From Colwellia sp. (lineage in GTDB: Bacteria > Pseudomonadota > Gammaproteobacteria > Enterobacterales > Alteromonadaceae): 64,000 bases of DNA. A program made the position numbers and the translations under genes. Below the pieces are notes generated by a model, which was not told where the DNA came from, made no database searches, and saw only the letters and a program-made list of their open reading frames with translations. This document shows positions 1 to 10,709 of the stretch, one piece after another (positions within the stretch are counted from its first letter, which is position 1; each line of letters starts with the position of its first letter). The DNA is taken from positions 121,496 through 185,495 of the forward strand of contig JABSOZ010000012.1 of assembly GCA_013215295.1 (NCBI GenBank), in the 5' to 3' direction.

Positions 1-51
1 TTGTGTTTCACCTTCACCATAAATTCGACTGATGTTATCAATTTTGATCAC
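1..51 (-). CDS. ABC transporter ATP-binding protein, N-terminal fragment
   Basis: Read leftward from a GTG at 51, the first 17 codons give VIKIDNISRIYGEGETQ, the usual opening beta strand of an ABC ATPase of the MacB/LolD type. A GGAG lies about 9 bases upstream. The rest of the gene is outside the window, so no Walker motifs can be seen. Family assignment rests on this short stretch only. Confidence 0.55.
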   Translation of the reverse strand, partial: MIKIDNISRIYGEGETQ

Positions 52-223
52 TGACTACACTCCATGAAAATTAATCCTTATTAATGCTATTACTTTTACC
101 CAATAAATAAAGGTAAAATAACCAGCGGAACAATATATCGCTTAAAATTTCAATCATAAACTTCTGAACTGTAATAATTTGTTTCAAGTATGACAAAGTT
201 TTATAGTCCAAAATTATTGGAAA

Positions 224-1405
224 ATGATGTCAATTAAAGAACGTATTAATAAGCCAGAAAATTTGTTACTCGCCATGGCATTTATTATGCCGTTAATTTT
301 TAGTGTTTGGATGGTTTTACTTAATAATTTTGTTATTGAGAAAGCAAATTTTACCGGTAAAGAAATTGGCATTTTACAAAGTTTACGTGAAATACCGGGT
401 TTTCTAGCATTTACTGTAATTTATGTATTACTGTTTATAAAAGAACAAAAGCTCGCCATTATTTCCTTAGCGGTTACTGCAGTAGGTGTAATAATAACGG
501 GGTTTTTCCCTTCTGTGATAGGGCTGTATCTCACTACCATGATCATGTCAGTTGGCTTTCATTATTTTGAAACAGTGAACCAATCACTGACAATGCAATG
601 GATTGATAAAGATAAAACAGCCCACTTTCTAGGACGTTTATTGTCGGTTAAATCGGCAGCGTCATTACTTGCTTTCAGTAGTATATGGGTGATGATGGAA
701 AAATTTTCGTGGTCATATCAAAGTACCTATGCCCTCTTTGGAGGACTTGGACTTGCCCTCACGATTTGCTTAGCACTTTCATTCAAGCAATTTCCCGTTA
801 AGGTTGAACAAGATAAACGCCTTATCTTACGTAAACGTTATTGGCTGTTCTACGCTCTAACCTTTTTTAGTGGTGCTAGGCGCCAAATATTCACAGTGTT
901 TGCTGGTTTTTTGATGGTAGAAAAGTTTGGCTATAGCGTAGCTAATATTAGTGCATTATTTTTAATAAACTATGTGTTTAATTGGCTGTTTGCTGCAAAA
1001 ATAGGAAAACTTATTGGTGTTATCGGTGAGCGGCGTGTACTCAAATTTGAATATGTAGGCTTGATTACTATATTTATTGCTTATGGATTTGTGGAAAATC
1101 CTACTATTGCTGCTGGTTTATATGTGATTGATCATTTATTTTTTGCGCTAGCAATTGCCATTAAAACGTACTTCCAAAAAATAGCAAAACCTGAAGATTT
1201 GGCTTCTAGTGCGGGGGTTAGTTTTTCCATCAATCATATTGCTGCCGTGGTTATTCCTGCCTTACTCGGCTTAGTTTGGATTTATAACGCATCTTGGGTT
1301 TTTTATATCGGGGCGGGGTTTTCTTTCTGTTCGTTGATTTTATCGCACTTTATTCCGTGTAATCCACGAGAAGGTATAGAGTTTAGGTATCAAGAAACAT
1401 CATAA
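224..1405 (+). CDS. MFS-type transporter
   Basis: A 393-residue, very hydrophobic protein with about twelve predicted membrane segments, beginning near residues 14-38. Charged loops lie between segments, with a longer one near residue 200, as expected for the two six-helix halves of a major facilitator permease. The inner-membrane location is clear but the substrate cannot be told. Two consecutive ATG codons open the gene and the ribosome site is weak. It is monocistronic and followed by a hairpin terminator. It stands divergent from the ABC ATPase fragment at the window start. Confidence 0.75.
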   Translation: MMSIKERINKPENLLLAMAFIMPLIFSVWMVLLNNFVIEKANFTGKEIGILQSLREIPGFLAFTVIYVLLFIKEQKLAIISLAVTAVGVIITGFFPSVIGLYLTTMIMSVGFHYFETVNQSLTMQWIDKDKTAHFLGRLLSVKSAASLLAFSSIWVMMEKFSWSYQSTYALFGGLGLALTICLALSFKQFPVKVEQDKRLILRKRYWLFYALTFFSGARRQIFTVFAGFLMVEKFGYSVANISALFLINYVFNWLFAAKIGKLIGVIGERRVLKFEYVGLITIFIAYGFVENPTIAAGLYVIDHLFFALAIAIKTYFQKIAKPEDLASSAGVSFSINHIAAVVIPALLGLVWIYNASWVFYIGAGFSFCSLILSHFIPCNPREGIEFRYQETS

Positions 1406-1420
1406 AAATTTATGTTATAA

Positions 1421-1453
1421 AAAAGCCGAGATATTATATCTCGGCTTCTTTTT
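1421..1453 (+). terminator. Rho-independent terminator after the MFS gene
   Basis: The stem pairs GCCGAGATA with TATCTCGGC and is followed by a pyrimidine run CTTCTTTTT. The A-rich left flank lets it also work for the convergent gene on the minus strand. Confidence 0.85.
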
Positions 1454-1474
1454 ATAAAATTAAACTAACGCTAT

Positions 1475-1516
1475 TTACGTAACAATAATTATTAATAATT
1501 AATTATTGTTACGTAA
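1475..1516. repeat. Perfect 17-bp inverted repeat at the end of the GGDEF/EAL gene
   Basis: TTACGTAACAATAATTA is repeated exactly in inverted orientation after an 8-base spacer. It spans the stop codon of the minus-strand gene and encodes its last residues. It may act as an RNA hairpin that stops transcription or protects the 3' end. It lacks a strong T-run. Confidence 0.8.
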
Positions 1517-3721
1517 GAACGTTAAGAACTCATCAGAAGGCATAGGTTTAGCATAAAAGAAACCTTGCACCTCATCACAGCCTTGAGCAATTAGATGCGC
1601 TTGCTGGGCTTCTTCTTCAATCCCTTCTGCAATAACTTTCAAATTCATCTGCTTGCCTAAATTAATAATGGTATCTGCAATTAATGATTGTCCCGGCTCT
1701 GCAATATTTGTAATAAAGGCACGATCAACTTTCAATCGATCAAGCGGTAATTTTTGTAAGTAACTCATCGATGAAAAACCGGTCCCAAAGTCATCAAGAG
1801 CAATGCTTATCCCTTCTTCTTTTAACCTTACCAGTGCGTCGATTACGACTTGAGGTTCATCCATTAAAATATTTTCGGTGATTTCTAACTCAAGTTTACT
1901 CGGCTTAACATCATGATTAATCGTTGCCTGAATAATGCTATTAACGAAGTTGTCACGTTTAAATTGAGGAATAGAAACATTCACTGAAATACCGACATGG
2001 TCAAATTCATTTTGTTCTAATACTTTAATTTGCTTACACGCTTGGTTAATAACCCAATCACCAATCTCTATAATTAAACCAGAATACTCTGCTAGCGGTA
2101 TAAATACCGCAGGTGAAATGAACTTACCTTCGGCAGTGCGCCAGCGAAGTAGCGCTTCAGCTCCAATGACTTTACCAGTGACTAAGCTAAGCTGAGGTTG
2201 ATACCAAAGTTCTAAACGATTGTCTGCGAAATCGGTGCGTAATTGCCTGATCATACCTAAACGCCAAAGCGTTTCATCTTCCATTTCTTGTTTATAATAA
2301 ACAAAATTTTCGTGAGCACTTTTCTTGGCTAAGTTTAACGCGATGTTTATTTGATTAAGAACTTTTACCCCTTGTGAACCCGCACTCTTTTTTGAGCACA
2401 AGCCAAAACATGCTGTTACGGGTAAACATTGTTCACCTGCCGTAAATGAACGATGAAATAATGACATCAACGTTTCAGGATTTACGCAGTCTGCAGGTCC
2501 AATCACGCCAAAAACATCAGCGCCAACACGTGCAAACTGACAATCTTTGCCGAGTTCCTTCAATCTATCTGTAACAGCAAGAAGCAATTTATTACCTAAA
2601 TCTTGCCCTAAACCATCATTAATATCACTAAAGTGATTTATATCAATTAGGGCTGCAACAAGCTCTGGTTCTTCTGATTGGCTAAAACGGTCAAGTAGGT
2701 TAACGAATTCTAAACGATTCGGTAATTCGGTCAGCCAATCACGATAAGCTGCATTACGTAATTTCTGAAACAAATGAACATTTTCATAACCGATAGCAAC
2801 ATTGGATAAAAACACTTCAATTAATTGCGCTTGAATTTCGGTTAGCTCTTGCTCAAGTTGAAGATAAATAACAGCACGATATCCACCACTCGCTAAATAC
2901 AGCACAGAAAAATCACTGCCGTAATTATTTTTTTTCTGGGTAAAGCCACTACTAATTCGTTCTTGCAAAAGATGATCATCGATTGAAGATATTTTTTGAT
3001 TGATTAATGCTTTGCTATGACCAATTTGCCCTAAAACATGCAAACTTAAATCATCAGTTCCTTCAATAATGCCCAGTCCTCGGGCACAAAAAACGCTCGA
3101 CTGGCTTTCACTCAGTAGATTCAATTGAGTGAGTACACCTTCCGCATATTCGTGAATACTGTGTAATTCTAATAATTCAGCAGAAGCGCTAATAATTTTT
3201 TCTAAACCGATTCGGTTTTGATTAACAGAATGTATTTGTTGGTATGAACGAATTGCCGCATAAACCGTAGTAACTAATTTACGACGAGTGAGCTCTGTTT
3301 TAGTTTTGTAGTCATTAATATCATAATCTTTAATAACGCTTTCTTCAGGAGCATAACCTGGCTGGCCAGTTCTTAAGACAATACGTATGTCTTGTCTTTG
3401 TAATTTTTCTCGAATGTGTTTGACTACATTTAAACCGGCATCATCAGTTTCCATCACAACATCAAGTAATACCAAAACAATATCAAGGTGTTCTTCAATA
3501 AGCAGACATGCGTCTCGGCCAGAGTATGCATGGATATACTCTAAATTTTTACCTAATACGACAAGATCAGATAGTGCTAGCTGTGTAACAGAGTGTATTT
3601 CAGGATCATCATCAACAATCAGAACCTTCCACGTTTCACCATTACCATCAGTAAGAATCTCATCTTCATCACTATCATCGATAAATAAAAAATCGTCATT
3701 AGTATTTTCGGAAGCCTGCAT
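1499..3721 (-). CDS. Response regulator with DUF3369, degenerate GGDEF and EAL domains
   Basis: A 740-residue cytoplasmic signalling protein. An acidic N-terminal tail leads into a receiver domain (about 30-150) with DDD at 37-39 and phospho-acceptor Asp87. A DUF3369-like sensor region follows (about 165-310), then a GGDEF domain (about 330-480) and an EAL domain (about 490-735). The GGDEF signature reads VGADVF instead of GGDEF, so cyclase activity is unlikely. The EAL domain keeps EALLRW, DDFGTGFSS, AEGIEE and QGFFYAKP, so it should hydrolyse cyclic di-GMP. No histidine kinase is adjacent, so the partner must be encoded elsewhere. It is transcribed alone. Confidence 0.9.
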   Translation of the reverse strand: MQASENTNDDFLFIDDSDEDEILTDGNGETWKVLIVDDDPEIHSVTQLALSDLVVLGKNLEYIHAYSGRDACLLIEEHLDIVLVLLDVVMETDDAGLNVVKHIREKLQRQDIRIVLRTGQPGYAPEESVIKDYDINDYKTKTELTRRKLVTTVYAAIRSYQQIHSVNQNRIGLEKIISASAELLELHSIHEYAEGVLTQLNLLSESQSSVFCARGLGIIEGTDDLSLHVLGQIGHSKALINQKISSIDDHLLQERISSGFTQKKNNYGSDFSVLYLASGGYRAVIYLQLEQELTEIQAQLIEVFLSNVAIGYENVHLFQKLRNAAYRDWLTELPNRLEFVNLLDRFSQSEEPELVAALIDINHFSDINDGLGQDLGNKLLLAVTDRLKELGKDCQFARVGADVFGVIGPADCVNPETLMSLFHRSFTAGEQCLPVTACFGLCSKKSAGSQGVKVLNQINIALNLAKKSAHENFVYYKQEMEDETLWRLGMIRQLRTDFADNRLELWYQPQLSLVTGKVIGAEALLRWRTAEGKFISPAVFIPLAEYSGLIIEIGDWVINQACKQIKVLEQNEFDHVGISVNVSIPQFKRDNFVNSIIQATINHDVKPSKLELEITENILMDEPQVVIDALVRLKEEGISIALDDFGTGFSSMSYLQKLPLDRLKVDRAFITNIAEPGQSLIADTIINLGKQMNLKVIAEGIEEEAQQAHLIAQGCDEVQGFFYAKPMPSDEFLTFLRNNN

Positions 3722-3987
3722 ATAACCCTCAATTAATCAGCAATAAAGCAACTGATTAAGATTTTTTGTTCATCACATTAAATTATGATTTTACTTCTAA
3801 TTACCTTACATAATAAAAGTCGGTTGAAGAATATTCAACCTAGTTTTGCAATTAAATTCATAATTTCAGTTAGTTGTTGATTTAATGTTAAGTTTAGATG
3901 AATAAAGAGAAAATTGCTGATTTAAATTTTCCAGCGTATGCTAAGTAAAAACAGTAATAAAAATAATAGATTAGTTACGGAATTATT

Positions 3988-4902
3988 ATGAAAGATATAA
4001 ACGAACCTACTACTTCTGAAATAACGGTCAAGAATGAACCAAGTAAGAACGAAATAATAAAAACGGATACATCAACAACACAGAAGAGTGGAAATAAAAA
4101 AAACACGGGTATTTCTTCGCAAATGCAACTTTTAGGCTTAGCCAAAAATTTTGTACTTGATGGTGGTTTAATTTCCTCAGAGAAACAAATGCCTCTAGAA
4201 GATAGAACTCAAAAAAGAGCACGCGTCTCTGCATTACGAAAACAACAAAATCTTGAAACGATTATTCAAAAGTCATTGGAATATTGTTCAAGCACCGAAG
4301 TCTCAGATAAAGCTGATCCAGATTGGTTCATTATTTTCACCCAACTGGCCGAAGATGTTAGTAATCAAACGATGCAGAATTTATGGGCCAAAATTCTTGC
4401 CGGTGAAATATCTCAACCCGGTTCGTTTTCAACTAAAACGCTAAAAACTTTTCGTACGATGAATATTACAGACGCGAAGTTATTAGCAAAGGCTTGTAGT
4501 TTATCGGTATCAGATCAATCTAAAAAAAATATACGTATTATATCTGGTGCATACCAAACACCAAGTTTACTGAACTTTTTCAGTAAAAATAGAGAACAAA
4601 ACATACAATTAAGTCAATTTTCATTAAGCTATGCTGACTTATTAATTTTGGCCGACAATCATTTAGTCTTTATTCAGGAAACAGAATCTAGTCCTTTGAA
4701 TAAAAAAGAAAGTTTAAATTTTAGTTTTAATAATGCGCCATTAACACTGGAAGCAAAAAAATCGTCTTGTGTCTTGAAGTTTTACAAATTCACGCCGATA
4801 GGAAGTGAGTTAGCTTGTTTGATTAATGCAAATGGCGATAAAGAATATTTACAGCATTTGAGAAATGAATTGAGCGTAAACTTTTCTATTGTTGAGGGCT
4901 AA
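3988..4902 (+). CDS. TIGR03899 family protein (DUF2806-like)
   Basis: A 304-residue protein with a hydrophilic, Lys/Thr-rich N-terminal 45 residues. The core (about 48-165) contains the family-like stretch RTQKRARVSALRKQQNLE and a following DPDWFIIFTQLAEDV. The C-terminal half is less conserved. No signal peptide or membrane segment is visible, so it is probably cytoplasmic. The family is widespread in Vibrio and Shewanella relatives and has no assigned function. It is a single gene; the 266 bases upstream separate it from the divergent signalling gene. Confidence 0.7.
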   Translation: MKDINEPTTSEITVKNEPSKNEIIKTDTSTTQKSGNKKNTGISSQMQLLGLAKNFVLDGGLISSEKQMPLEDRTQKRARVSALRKQQNLETIIQKSLEYCSSTEVSDKADPDWFIIFTQLAEDVSNQTMQNLWAKILAGEISQPGSFSTKTLKTFRTMNITDAKLLAKACSLSVSDQSKKNIRIISGAYQTPSLLNFFSKNREQNIQLSQFSLSYADLLILADNHLVFIQETESSPLNKKESLNFSFNNAPLTLEAKKSSCVLKFYKFTPIGSELACLINANGDKEYLQHLRNELSVNFSIVEG

Positions 4903-4925
4903 TGTTTATTCGTTCAAATTGAACA

Positions 4926-4957
4926 TGAAGGACAAACATTATTTATGCTTGTTCTTC
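4926..4957. terminator. Imperfect hairpin between convergent genes
   Basis: GAAGgACAAaCAT pairs with ATGcTTGTtCTTC across three mismatches in the gap between the TIGR03899 gene and cysH. It is a possible shared terminator. There is no clear T-run. Confidence 0.35.
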
Positions 4958-4985
4958 ATATTTCAAACGCTTAGCTTGAATAAAA

Positions 4986-5762
4986 TTAAATACCGTCACC
5001 ATCGGTATGCAAACCACACTCTCTAGCCATACCAGAAAAGCGAGTTTCACTTTCCTCCATACCTAAAGTTAATGGTCGTGTACTATGTGTGTCACCAACA
5101 GATACATAACCTTGGTCCCATAATGGATGATACGGTAAGTTATGCTTAGTGAGATATTCGTAAACATCTTTATTCGTCCAATCAATAATTGGATGTACTT
5201 TAAAGCGTCCTCGTAAAATACTCACTACAGGTAAGCTTTGACGATGCTCAGATTGTTGACGACGTACGCCAGAGAACCAAGTCGCTGCATTGAGTTCATC
5301 TAAACCACGCTCTAATGGTTCAACTTTATTACGGCGATTATAGGCTTTTAAAGAGGCTTCATCTTTCGCCCACTCTTCACCATATTTTGCTTGTTGCCAT
5401 GCCGCACTTTCTGTTGAGCTATACACTTGTAAATTTAAGTTCAACCGTTCTGTAAGCTGCTCAATGAACTGATAGGTTTCAGGAAACAAATGCCCAGTAT
5501 CTGTGATCAAAACAGGAATATTTGCATCAACCTGCGTCAACATATGCAACATCACCGCTGATTGAATACCAAAACTTGATGATAAAACAAATTTCGAGGG
5601 TAAATTTTCCATTGACCATTCAACGCGTTCAGTAGCAGTTTGCTTCTCTAATAACTCATTCCACTGATTCAGCCATGGTTTAGGTAAAGATGCAGGAAAG
5701 CGGTTATTAATCGGCGCTTTTATCTCTGCGATATTCGCACTGCTACCTATAATTTTAGTCAT
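4986..5762 (-). CDS. cysH: Phosphoadenylyl-sulfate reductase
   Basis: 258 residues. It reduces PAPS to sulfite using thioredoxin in assimilatory sulfate reduction in the cytoplasm. Visible features are the PP-loop start [14 protein letters not shown], the SGVRRQQS motif, and the C-terminal ECGLH (Cys249), the single catalytic cysteine of the PAPS-type enzyme. The extra cysteine pairs of APS reductases are absent. It is the last gene of cysJIH and overlaps the end of cysI by 8 bases, implying translational coupling. Confidence 0.95.
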   Translation of the reverse strand: MTKIIGSSANIAEIKAPINNRFPASLPKPWLNQWNELLEKQTATERVEWSMENLPSKFVLSSSFGIQSAVMLHMLTQVDANIPVLITDTGHLFPETYQFIEQLTERLNLNLQVYSSTESAAWQQAKYGEEWAKDEASLKAYNRRNKVEPLERGLDELNAATWFSGVRRQQSEHRQSLPVVSILRGRFKVHPIIDWTNKDVYEYLTKHNLPYHPLWDQGYVSVGDTHSTRPLTLGMEESETRFSGMARECGLHTDGDGI

Positions 5763-7503
5763 GAAAGTCTCGCTTACTGTTTTTCACTTCTGCGATAATA
5801 CCGCTGCGGATAGTGAAGTCACCAAAGGCTTCGTTACTTGTGCGCTCTGTAGACCAACGCCCCACTAACGCATCCATTTCATCAAGAATATCTTGTTCGC
5901 TTAAGTTTTCTTTATACATTTTCGGGACACGCGTTCCGGCTAGGTTTCCGCCTAAATGCATATTGTATTTACCCGGGCCTTTACCGACTAAGCCAATTTC
6001 TGCCAACATTGCACGGCCACAACCGTTTGGACAACCCGTAACACGTAAAATAATACTTTCGTCGCTCACATTATGTTTGGCTAAAATGCCTTCAACATCA
6101 GTGACAAAACCCGGTAAATAACGCTCGGCTTCAGCCATCGCTAATGGACAGGTAGGAAATGCTACACAAGCCATTGAATCTTTACGTTGTTTTGAAACCG
6201 TGTCATTCATCAAACCATATTCACGAGCAATCGCTTCAATTTGTGCTTTATCTTCACTTGCCACACCCGCGACAATTAGGTTTTGGTTAGCAGTCATGCG
6301 GAAATCACCTTGGTGAATTTTCGCAATTTCAGCAACGCCTGACTTAAGGGGTTTGCCAGGAGTATCAAGTAAGCGGCCATTTTCAATAAATAATGCTAAG
6401 TGATGTTTACCATCAAAACCTTCAACCCAACCTATACGATCGCCACGTTCTGTGAATTCATAAGGTCGTGATGTTTCAAAGGTAATACCGGCACGTTTTT
6501 CAACTTCCGACTTAAATGTTTCTACACCCACACGGTCAAGTGTGTACTTAGTTTTTGCATTTTTACGGTTTACTCGGTTTCCCCAATCGCGCTGTGTTGT
6601 TACCACAGCTGTTGCAACATCTAAGGTCTTGGCTAAAGGCACATAACCAAAGTCGTCTGCTTTGCGAGGATACGTTGACTTATCGCCATGGGTCATCGCT
6701 AACCCACCGCCAACAAGTACGTTAAAACCGACTAATTTACCGTCTTTAGCAATCGCGATGAAATTCAGATCATTGGCGTGCACGTCAATATCATTTTGCG
6801 GTGGAATAACTACGGTGGTCTTGAATTTGCGCGGTAAGTAGTTACTGCCTAAAATTGGCTCTACCGTCTCTTTACCTTCAGGACCTTCAAGCTTTTCACC
6901 GTCTAACCAAATTTCTGCATAAGCACGAGTATTGGGTAGTAAATGCTCACTTATCTTAATCGCCCATTCATACGCTTCTTGATGAAGTTCAGATTCAATA
7001 GGATTAGAAGTACATAAGACATTACGATTAACATCGCCAGCAGTAGCAATAGAGTCGATGCCAATACTGTTTAATGTTTGATGCATTAATTTAATATTGG
7101 GTTTTAATACGCCATGAAACTGAAACGTTTGACGTGTCGTTAAACGAATACTGCCATAAGAGGTACTTTCTTGCGCAAATTTATCAATAGCTAACCACTG
7201 CTCTGGCTTGATGATACCGCCAGGCATACGAGCACGTAACATAACATTATGTAATGGTTCTAATTTTTGCTTACTACGCTCAGTTCTAATATCACGATCG
7301 TCTTGCTGGTACATACCGTGAGTTCTAATAATATGATAATTATCAGCAGTAAAACCACCCGTTGTTTGATCTTTTAAGTCATCAACGATAGTGCCACGTA
7401 AAAAATTACTTTCTGCTTTTAAGCGTTCGTTATCAGCTTGCTTACCTTCAACAATTAACGGGCCTGGACCTGTTAATACGGTTTCTTTATTTGTTGTCGT
7501 CAT
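5755..7503 (-). CDS. cysI: Sulfite reductase [NADPH] hemoprotein beta subunit
   Basis: 582 residues. This is the siroheme/4Fe-4S subunit that reduces sulfite to sulfide with electrons from CysJ. Near residues 445-495 the cluster cysteines appear as CVAFPTC and GCPNGCGRA (C-x5-C and C-x3-C spacing). Substrate-site arginines lie in the N-terminal half ([14 protein letters not shown]). Its start codon shares a base with the end of cysJ. Length matches the enterobacterial protein. Confidence 0.96.
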   Translation of the reverse strand: MTTTNKETVLTGPGPLIVEGKQADNERLKAESNFLRGTIVDDLKDQTTGGFTADNYHIIRTHGMYQQDDRDIRTERSKQKLEPLHNVMLRARMPGGIIKPEQWLAIDKFAQESTSYGSIRLTTRQTFQFHGVLKPNIKLMHQTLNSIGIDSIATAGDVNRNVLCTSNPIESELHQEAYEWAIKISEHLLPNTRAYAEIWLDGEKLEGPEGKETVEPILGSNYLPRKFKTTVVIPPQNDIDVHANDLNFIAIAKDGKLVGFNVLVGGGLAMTHGDKSTYPRKADDFGYVPLAKTLDVATAVVTTQRDWGNRVNRKNAKTKYTLDRVGVETFKSEVEKRAGITFETSRPYEFTERGDRIGWVEGFDGKHHLALFIENGRLLDTPGKPLKSGVAEIAKIHQGDFRMTANQNLIVAGVASEDKAQIEAIAREYGLMNDTVSKQRKDSMACVAFPTCPLAMAEAERYLPGFVTDVEGILAKHNVSDESIILRVTGCPNGCGRAMLAEIGLVGKGPGKYNMHLGGNLAGTRVPKMYKENLSEQDILDEMDALVGRWSTERTSNEAFGDFTIRSGIIAEVKNSKRDFHD

Positions 7504-9308
7504 TAGTAAACATCCTTCTGGAAACGCTTAGCGTTACGTAATTCTTTTAAATAATCTTGTGCTTGTTCAGTGCTTAATTTGCCATGTTCCGAAATAATAT
7601 CGACTAAAGCCAGTTCAACATCTTTTGCCATACGGCTCATGTCGCCACAAATATATAAATGTGCGCCGCGCTCTAACCAAGCAAAAATTTCGCTGGCTTT
7701 TTCACGTAACCTGTCTTGAACATATATTTTTTCTGCTTGGTCACGAGAGAAAGCTAAATCAAGATTGGTTAACAAGCCTGATTTTAAATAACCCTGCCAT
7801 TCAACTTGGTATAAAAAGTCTTGTGTGAAGGTTTGATCACCAAAAAACAACCAGTTATCACCGCTTGCTGCTGTGGCTTCTCGCTCTTGCATGAATGCTC
7901 TAAAAGGAGCAATACCTGTACCTGGACCAATCATGATCACCGGCGTATCACCATTGGCAGGCAAACGGAAGTTATCATTGTGTTCAATGAAAACTTTAAC
8001 CGTACCGCCTTCTTCTAAACGTTTACCTAAAAAGCTTGAAGCGCCGCCACTTCTTAATTGGTCGTTTTCATGGTATTCAACTAAACCAACCGTTAAGTGA
8101 ACTTCTTCTTCCGCTTCCGCTTGGCTTGAAGCAATAGAATATAAACGCGGTGTAATTTTGCGCAGTGCATCAGCAAAGTCTTGCGCAGTTACTGTAGCCG
8201 AAGCGGCTTTAACCACATCTACAATTTGATGATTACCGGCATATTGACGTGCTGAGTTTTTATCTTCACTCAATGCCAATAAATCTTTGTCTTGTGACTG
8301 TTCAGCCCAAAAGCTAATAAAATTAACCGCTGTTTGGGTAATTTCTAATGTTGACGTTAAAGCCTCGGCAAAAGATAAACTTGTCCCAGCAATCTCAACT
8401 TTTTCATCAGCTGACAAGTTTAGTGCCGCAATAAGTTCAGTTACTAAGCTGGTGTCGTTTTCAAACCATACGCCTAAAGCGTCTCCGGCTTGATAAGTAA
8501 TCCCTGATTCCGCTAAGTCAATTTCAATATGGCGAACATCTTTAGCCGAATCTCGACCCGTGATCTTCTGACTTAAGCTTAACTCTGCAGCATAAGGTGC
8601 TTGTTTAGTGTATTGTGCGCCAGCCACTAATGTCGCGCCTGCTGTTGGCATAGCAACAACATTCGTTGCAGTAGATTCACTACCTAACAAGGCTTTAGCT
8701 TTAGTGATAATAGTGTCTGACCATGCTGTTGCATCTGCGTCGTAATCAACGTCGCAATCTACCCGTGGTGTAATTTGTTTCGCGCCTAGCTTACTTAAAG
8801 ACTCGTCAAAGTCCTTGCCTGTTTGACAGAAGAACTCATAGCTCGTATCGCCTAAGGCTAAAACACTATACTGTAAGTTTTCTAATTTAGGGGCTTTTTT
8901 CGAGGCTAAAAACTCGTGCAAGGCAATTGCATCATCAGGTGCTTCACCCTCGCCATTGGTACTGGCAACAATTAATAGGTGAGTAATATTCTTGATACTT
9001 TTTGGCTTAAAATCGCTCATGCTTTTTAAGTCAACGCTAAGACCTTGTGCTTGTGCTTGCGCGGCCAATGCTTTAGCAACACCTTTTGCATTCCCTGTTT
9101 GAGAGCCAAATAAAATGGTTAGGGTAGCAGCAGGAAGTGCAACAACTGATGGGCTAACGCTTAGCGATGCTCCTTCAGATTTTGCGGCTAAATAACCACT
9201 CGCCCATGCAAGTTGCAACGGGGAGTAACTACCAATAGAGTGTTGTAGTGATGTTAGTTGTTCTGCATCTAACATCGTTTTTTGTAAGTTTTGCTGGTTT
9301 GGCAACAT
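7503..9308 (-). CDS. cysJ: Sulfite reductase [NADPH] flavoprotein alpha subunit
   Basis: 601 residues. An FMN flavodoxin domain lies at about 65-205 ([12 protein letters not shown]), an FAD domain at about 235-450 ([11 protein letters not shown]), and an NADPH-binding ferredoxin-reductase module to the end ([16 protein letters not shown]-terminal KDVY). It passes electrons from NADPH to the CysI hemoprotein. It is the first gene of cysJIH. The ribosome site before the chosen ATG is weak and an internal ATG at codon 12 is an alternative start. Upstream direct repeats may bind a regulator such as CysB. Confidence 0.95.
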   Translation of the reverse strand: MLPNQQNLQKTMLDAEQLTSLQHSIGSYSPLQLAWASGYLAAKSEGASLSVSPSVVALPAATLTILFGSQTGNAKGVAKALAAQAQAQGLSVDLKSMSDFKPKSIKNITHLLIVASTNGEGEAPDDAIALHEFLASKKAPKLENLQYSVLALGDTSYEFFCQTGKDFDESLSKLGAKQITPRVDCDVDYDADATAWSDTIITKAKALLGSESTATNVVAMPTAGATLVAGAQYTKQAPYAAELSLSQKITGRDSAKDVRHIEIDLAESGITYQAGDALGVWFENDTSLVTELIAALNLSADEKVEIAGTSLSFAEALTSTLEITQTAVNFISFWAEQSQDKDLLALSEDKNSARQYAGNHQIVDVVKAASATVTAQDFADALRKITPRLYSIASSQAEAEEEVHLTVGLVEYHENDQLRSGGASSFLGKRLEEGGTVKVFIEHNDNFRLPANGDTPVIMIGPGTGIAPFRAFMQEREATAASGDNWLFFGDQTFTQDFLYQVEWQGYLKSGLLTNLDLAFSRDQAEKIYVQDRLREKASEIFAWLERGAHLYICGDMSRMAKDVELALVDIISEHGKLSTEQAQDYLKELRNAKRFQKDVY

Positions 9309-9389
9309 AAGGTCAATTCGCCCATTTAGAAATAATAATTGAATAATAGACCTCCTTCATCTGGATGAAAAAGAATAGAAACGGCTTTT

Positions 9390-9441
9390 TTATTCCAAAA
9401 TAGAATAAGGAGTATTTTCAGTCTTGAATTATTTTCAGTCT
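9390..9441 (-). promoter_or_regulatory. Candidate control region upstream of cysJIH
   Basis: Two exact copies of TATTTTCAGTCT sit at 9413-9424 and 9430-9441, 17 bases apart. An inverted pair TTATTC/GAATAA lies at 9390-9408. All are 80-135 bases upstream of cysJ, where CysB-type activator sites are expected. The binding protein is not proven, and the region is shared with the divergent oxidoreductase gene. Confidence 0.4.
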
Positions 9442-9519
9442 AAATTTTAAGATATTCTTTTTCTTGAAATTTATATAAGAGACGACCACACTTAGCGTAA
9501 GCTAAAAATAATAGATAAA

Positions 9520-10629
9520 ATGATGGAAAAAGTAGACGCGATAATTATTGGTGCTGGTGTTGTTGGTTTAGCTATTGCAGCGAAACTTAGCCACAAACTC
9601 AAAAATGTGCTCGTTATTGACAAAAACACCAGTTTTGGCGAAGAAACCAGTAGCCGTAATAGTGAAGTCATACATGCCGGCATTTATTACCCACAGCACA
9701 GTTTAAAAGCCAAGTTATGCGTTCAAGGTAAAGAGAAGCTCTACCAATATTGTAAAGATCGAAATATTCCGCATCAACGCCTAGGAAAATTACTGGTTGC
9801 CCATGGCGAGGCGGAAGAACAATGTTTAGCGAAAACTATAAAACAAGCAGCGCTTAATCACGTTAATGATCTTACCTGGCTAACTGAGAGTGATCTTAAA
9901 AAGTCGAATCCAGAATTACATGCCACCGCTGCTTTACTTTCGCCTTCGACAGGCATAATTGATGCGCATAGTTATATGCAGGCACTATTGGCAGAAATTG
10001 AGTATAACAAGGGTCAGTTTGTTGGAAAGACCACGTTTGTTAAAGCAAATAAAGATAACTGTGGGTTTGTTGTTACCTTAAATAGTCAAGATGAAATCAT
10101 GCAAGTACATTGTGATCATTTGATTAATGCAGGTGGACTACACAGCACTAACATTGCAGAAAATATTAATGATTTAGCAAAATCTCATATTCCAACGCTT
10201 TATTATTGTCGAGGTCATTATTTTTCTTATCAAGGAAAAAGCCCTTTTACACAACTTATTTATCCTGTACCTGAAGCACATGGTTTGGGTATTCATGCAT
10301 CATTGGATATCGGCGGTCAATTAAAGTTTGGTCCTGACACACAATACATAAATGATATTGACTATGAAGTCTCTGACGCTCTAAAAGCGAAGTTTGTTAC
10401 TGCAATTCAACGCTATTATCCTTCATTAGATACCGAACGCTTGCAACCTGCTTATTCTGGCATTCGCCCGAAATTAGAAGGACCTAAAGATGGTTTTAAA
10501 GATTTTGTCATTCAAAATGAAAAAGTGCATGGTTTGAAAGGATTAGTGAATTTGTTTGGTATTGACTCACCCGGTTTAACGTCTAGTTTAGCCATCGCTG
10601 AATATGTCAGTGAGCAACTGTCAATATAG
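9520..10629 (+). CDS. lhgO: FAD-dependent oxidoreductase, L-2-hydroxyglutarate oxidase type
   Basis: 369 residues in the DAO fold. The N-terminal dinucleotide motif is GAGVVGLAIAAKL, followed by SSRNSEVIHAGIYYP, typical of LhgO/YgaF proteins. C-terminal GIRPKLEGP and DSPGLTSSLAIAEYV also match. It would oxidise L-2-hydroxyglutarate to 2-oxoglutarate and feed electrons to the quinone pool. Other 2-hydroxyacids are possible. It is a single gene, divergent from cysJIH, closed by a good terminator. Confidence 0.8.
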   Translation: MMEKVDAIIIGAGVVGLAIAAKLSHKLKNVLVIDKNTSFGEETSSRNSEVIHAGIYYPQHSLKAKLCVQGKEKLYQYCKDRNIPHQRLGKLLVAHGEAEEQCLAKTIKQAALNHVNDLTWLTESDLKKSNPELHATAALLSPSTGIIDAHSYMQALLAEIEYNKGQFVGKTTFVKANKDNCGFVVTLNSQDEIMQVHCDHLINAGGLHSTNIAENINDLAKSHIPTLYYCRGHYFSYQGKSPFTQLIYPVPEAHGLGIHASLDIGGQLKFGPDTQYINDIDYEVSDALKAKFVTAIQRYYPSLDTERLQPAYSGIRPKLEGPKDGFKDFVIQNEKVHGLKGLVNLFGIDSPGLTSSLAIAEYVSEQLSI

Positions 10630-10659
10630 GATCATATTTTGGATTTATTAGAAAAGATA

Positions 10660-10689
10660 AAAGCCAATTGCTTACACAATTGGCTTTTT
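10660..10689 (+). terminator. Terminator between lhgO and the FkpA-like gene
   Basis: AAGCCAATTG pairs with CAATTGGCTT around a 6-base loop and is followed by TTTTT on the plus strand. The A-run on the other side makes it usable by both convergent genes. Confidence 0.9.
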
Positions 10690-10709
10690 AACAGAATAGT
10701 TATTACTGG

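Noticed and set aside
3387..3725. 112-codon plus-strand open frame inside the GGDEF/EAL gene
   Set aside because: It is a serine-rich shadow of the receiver domain coding sequence.
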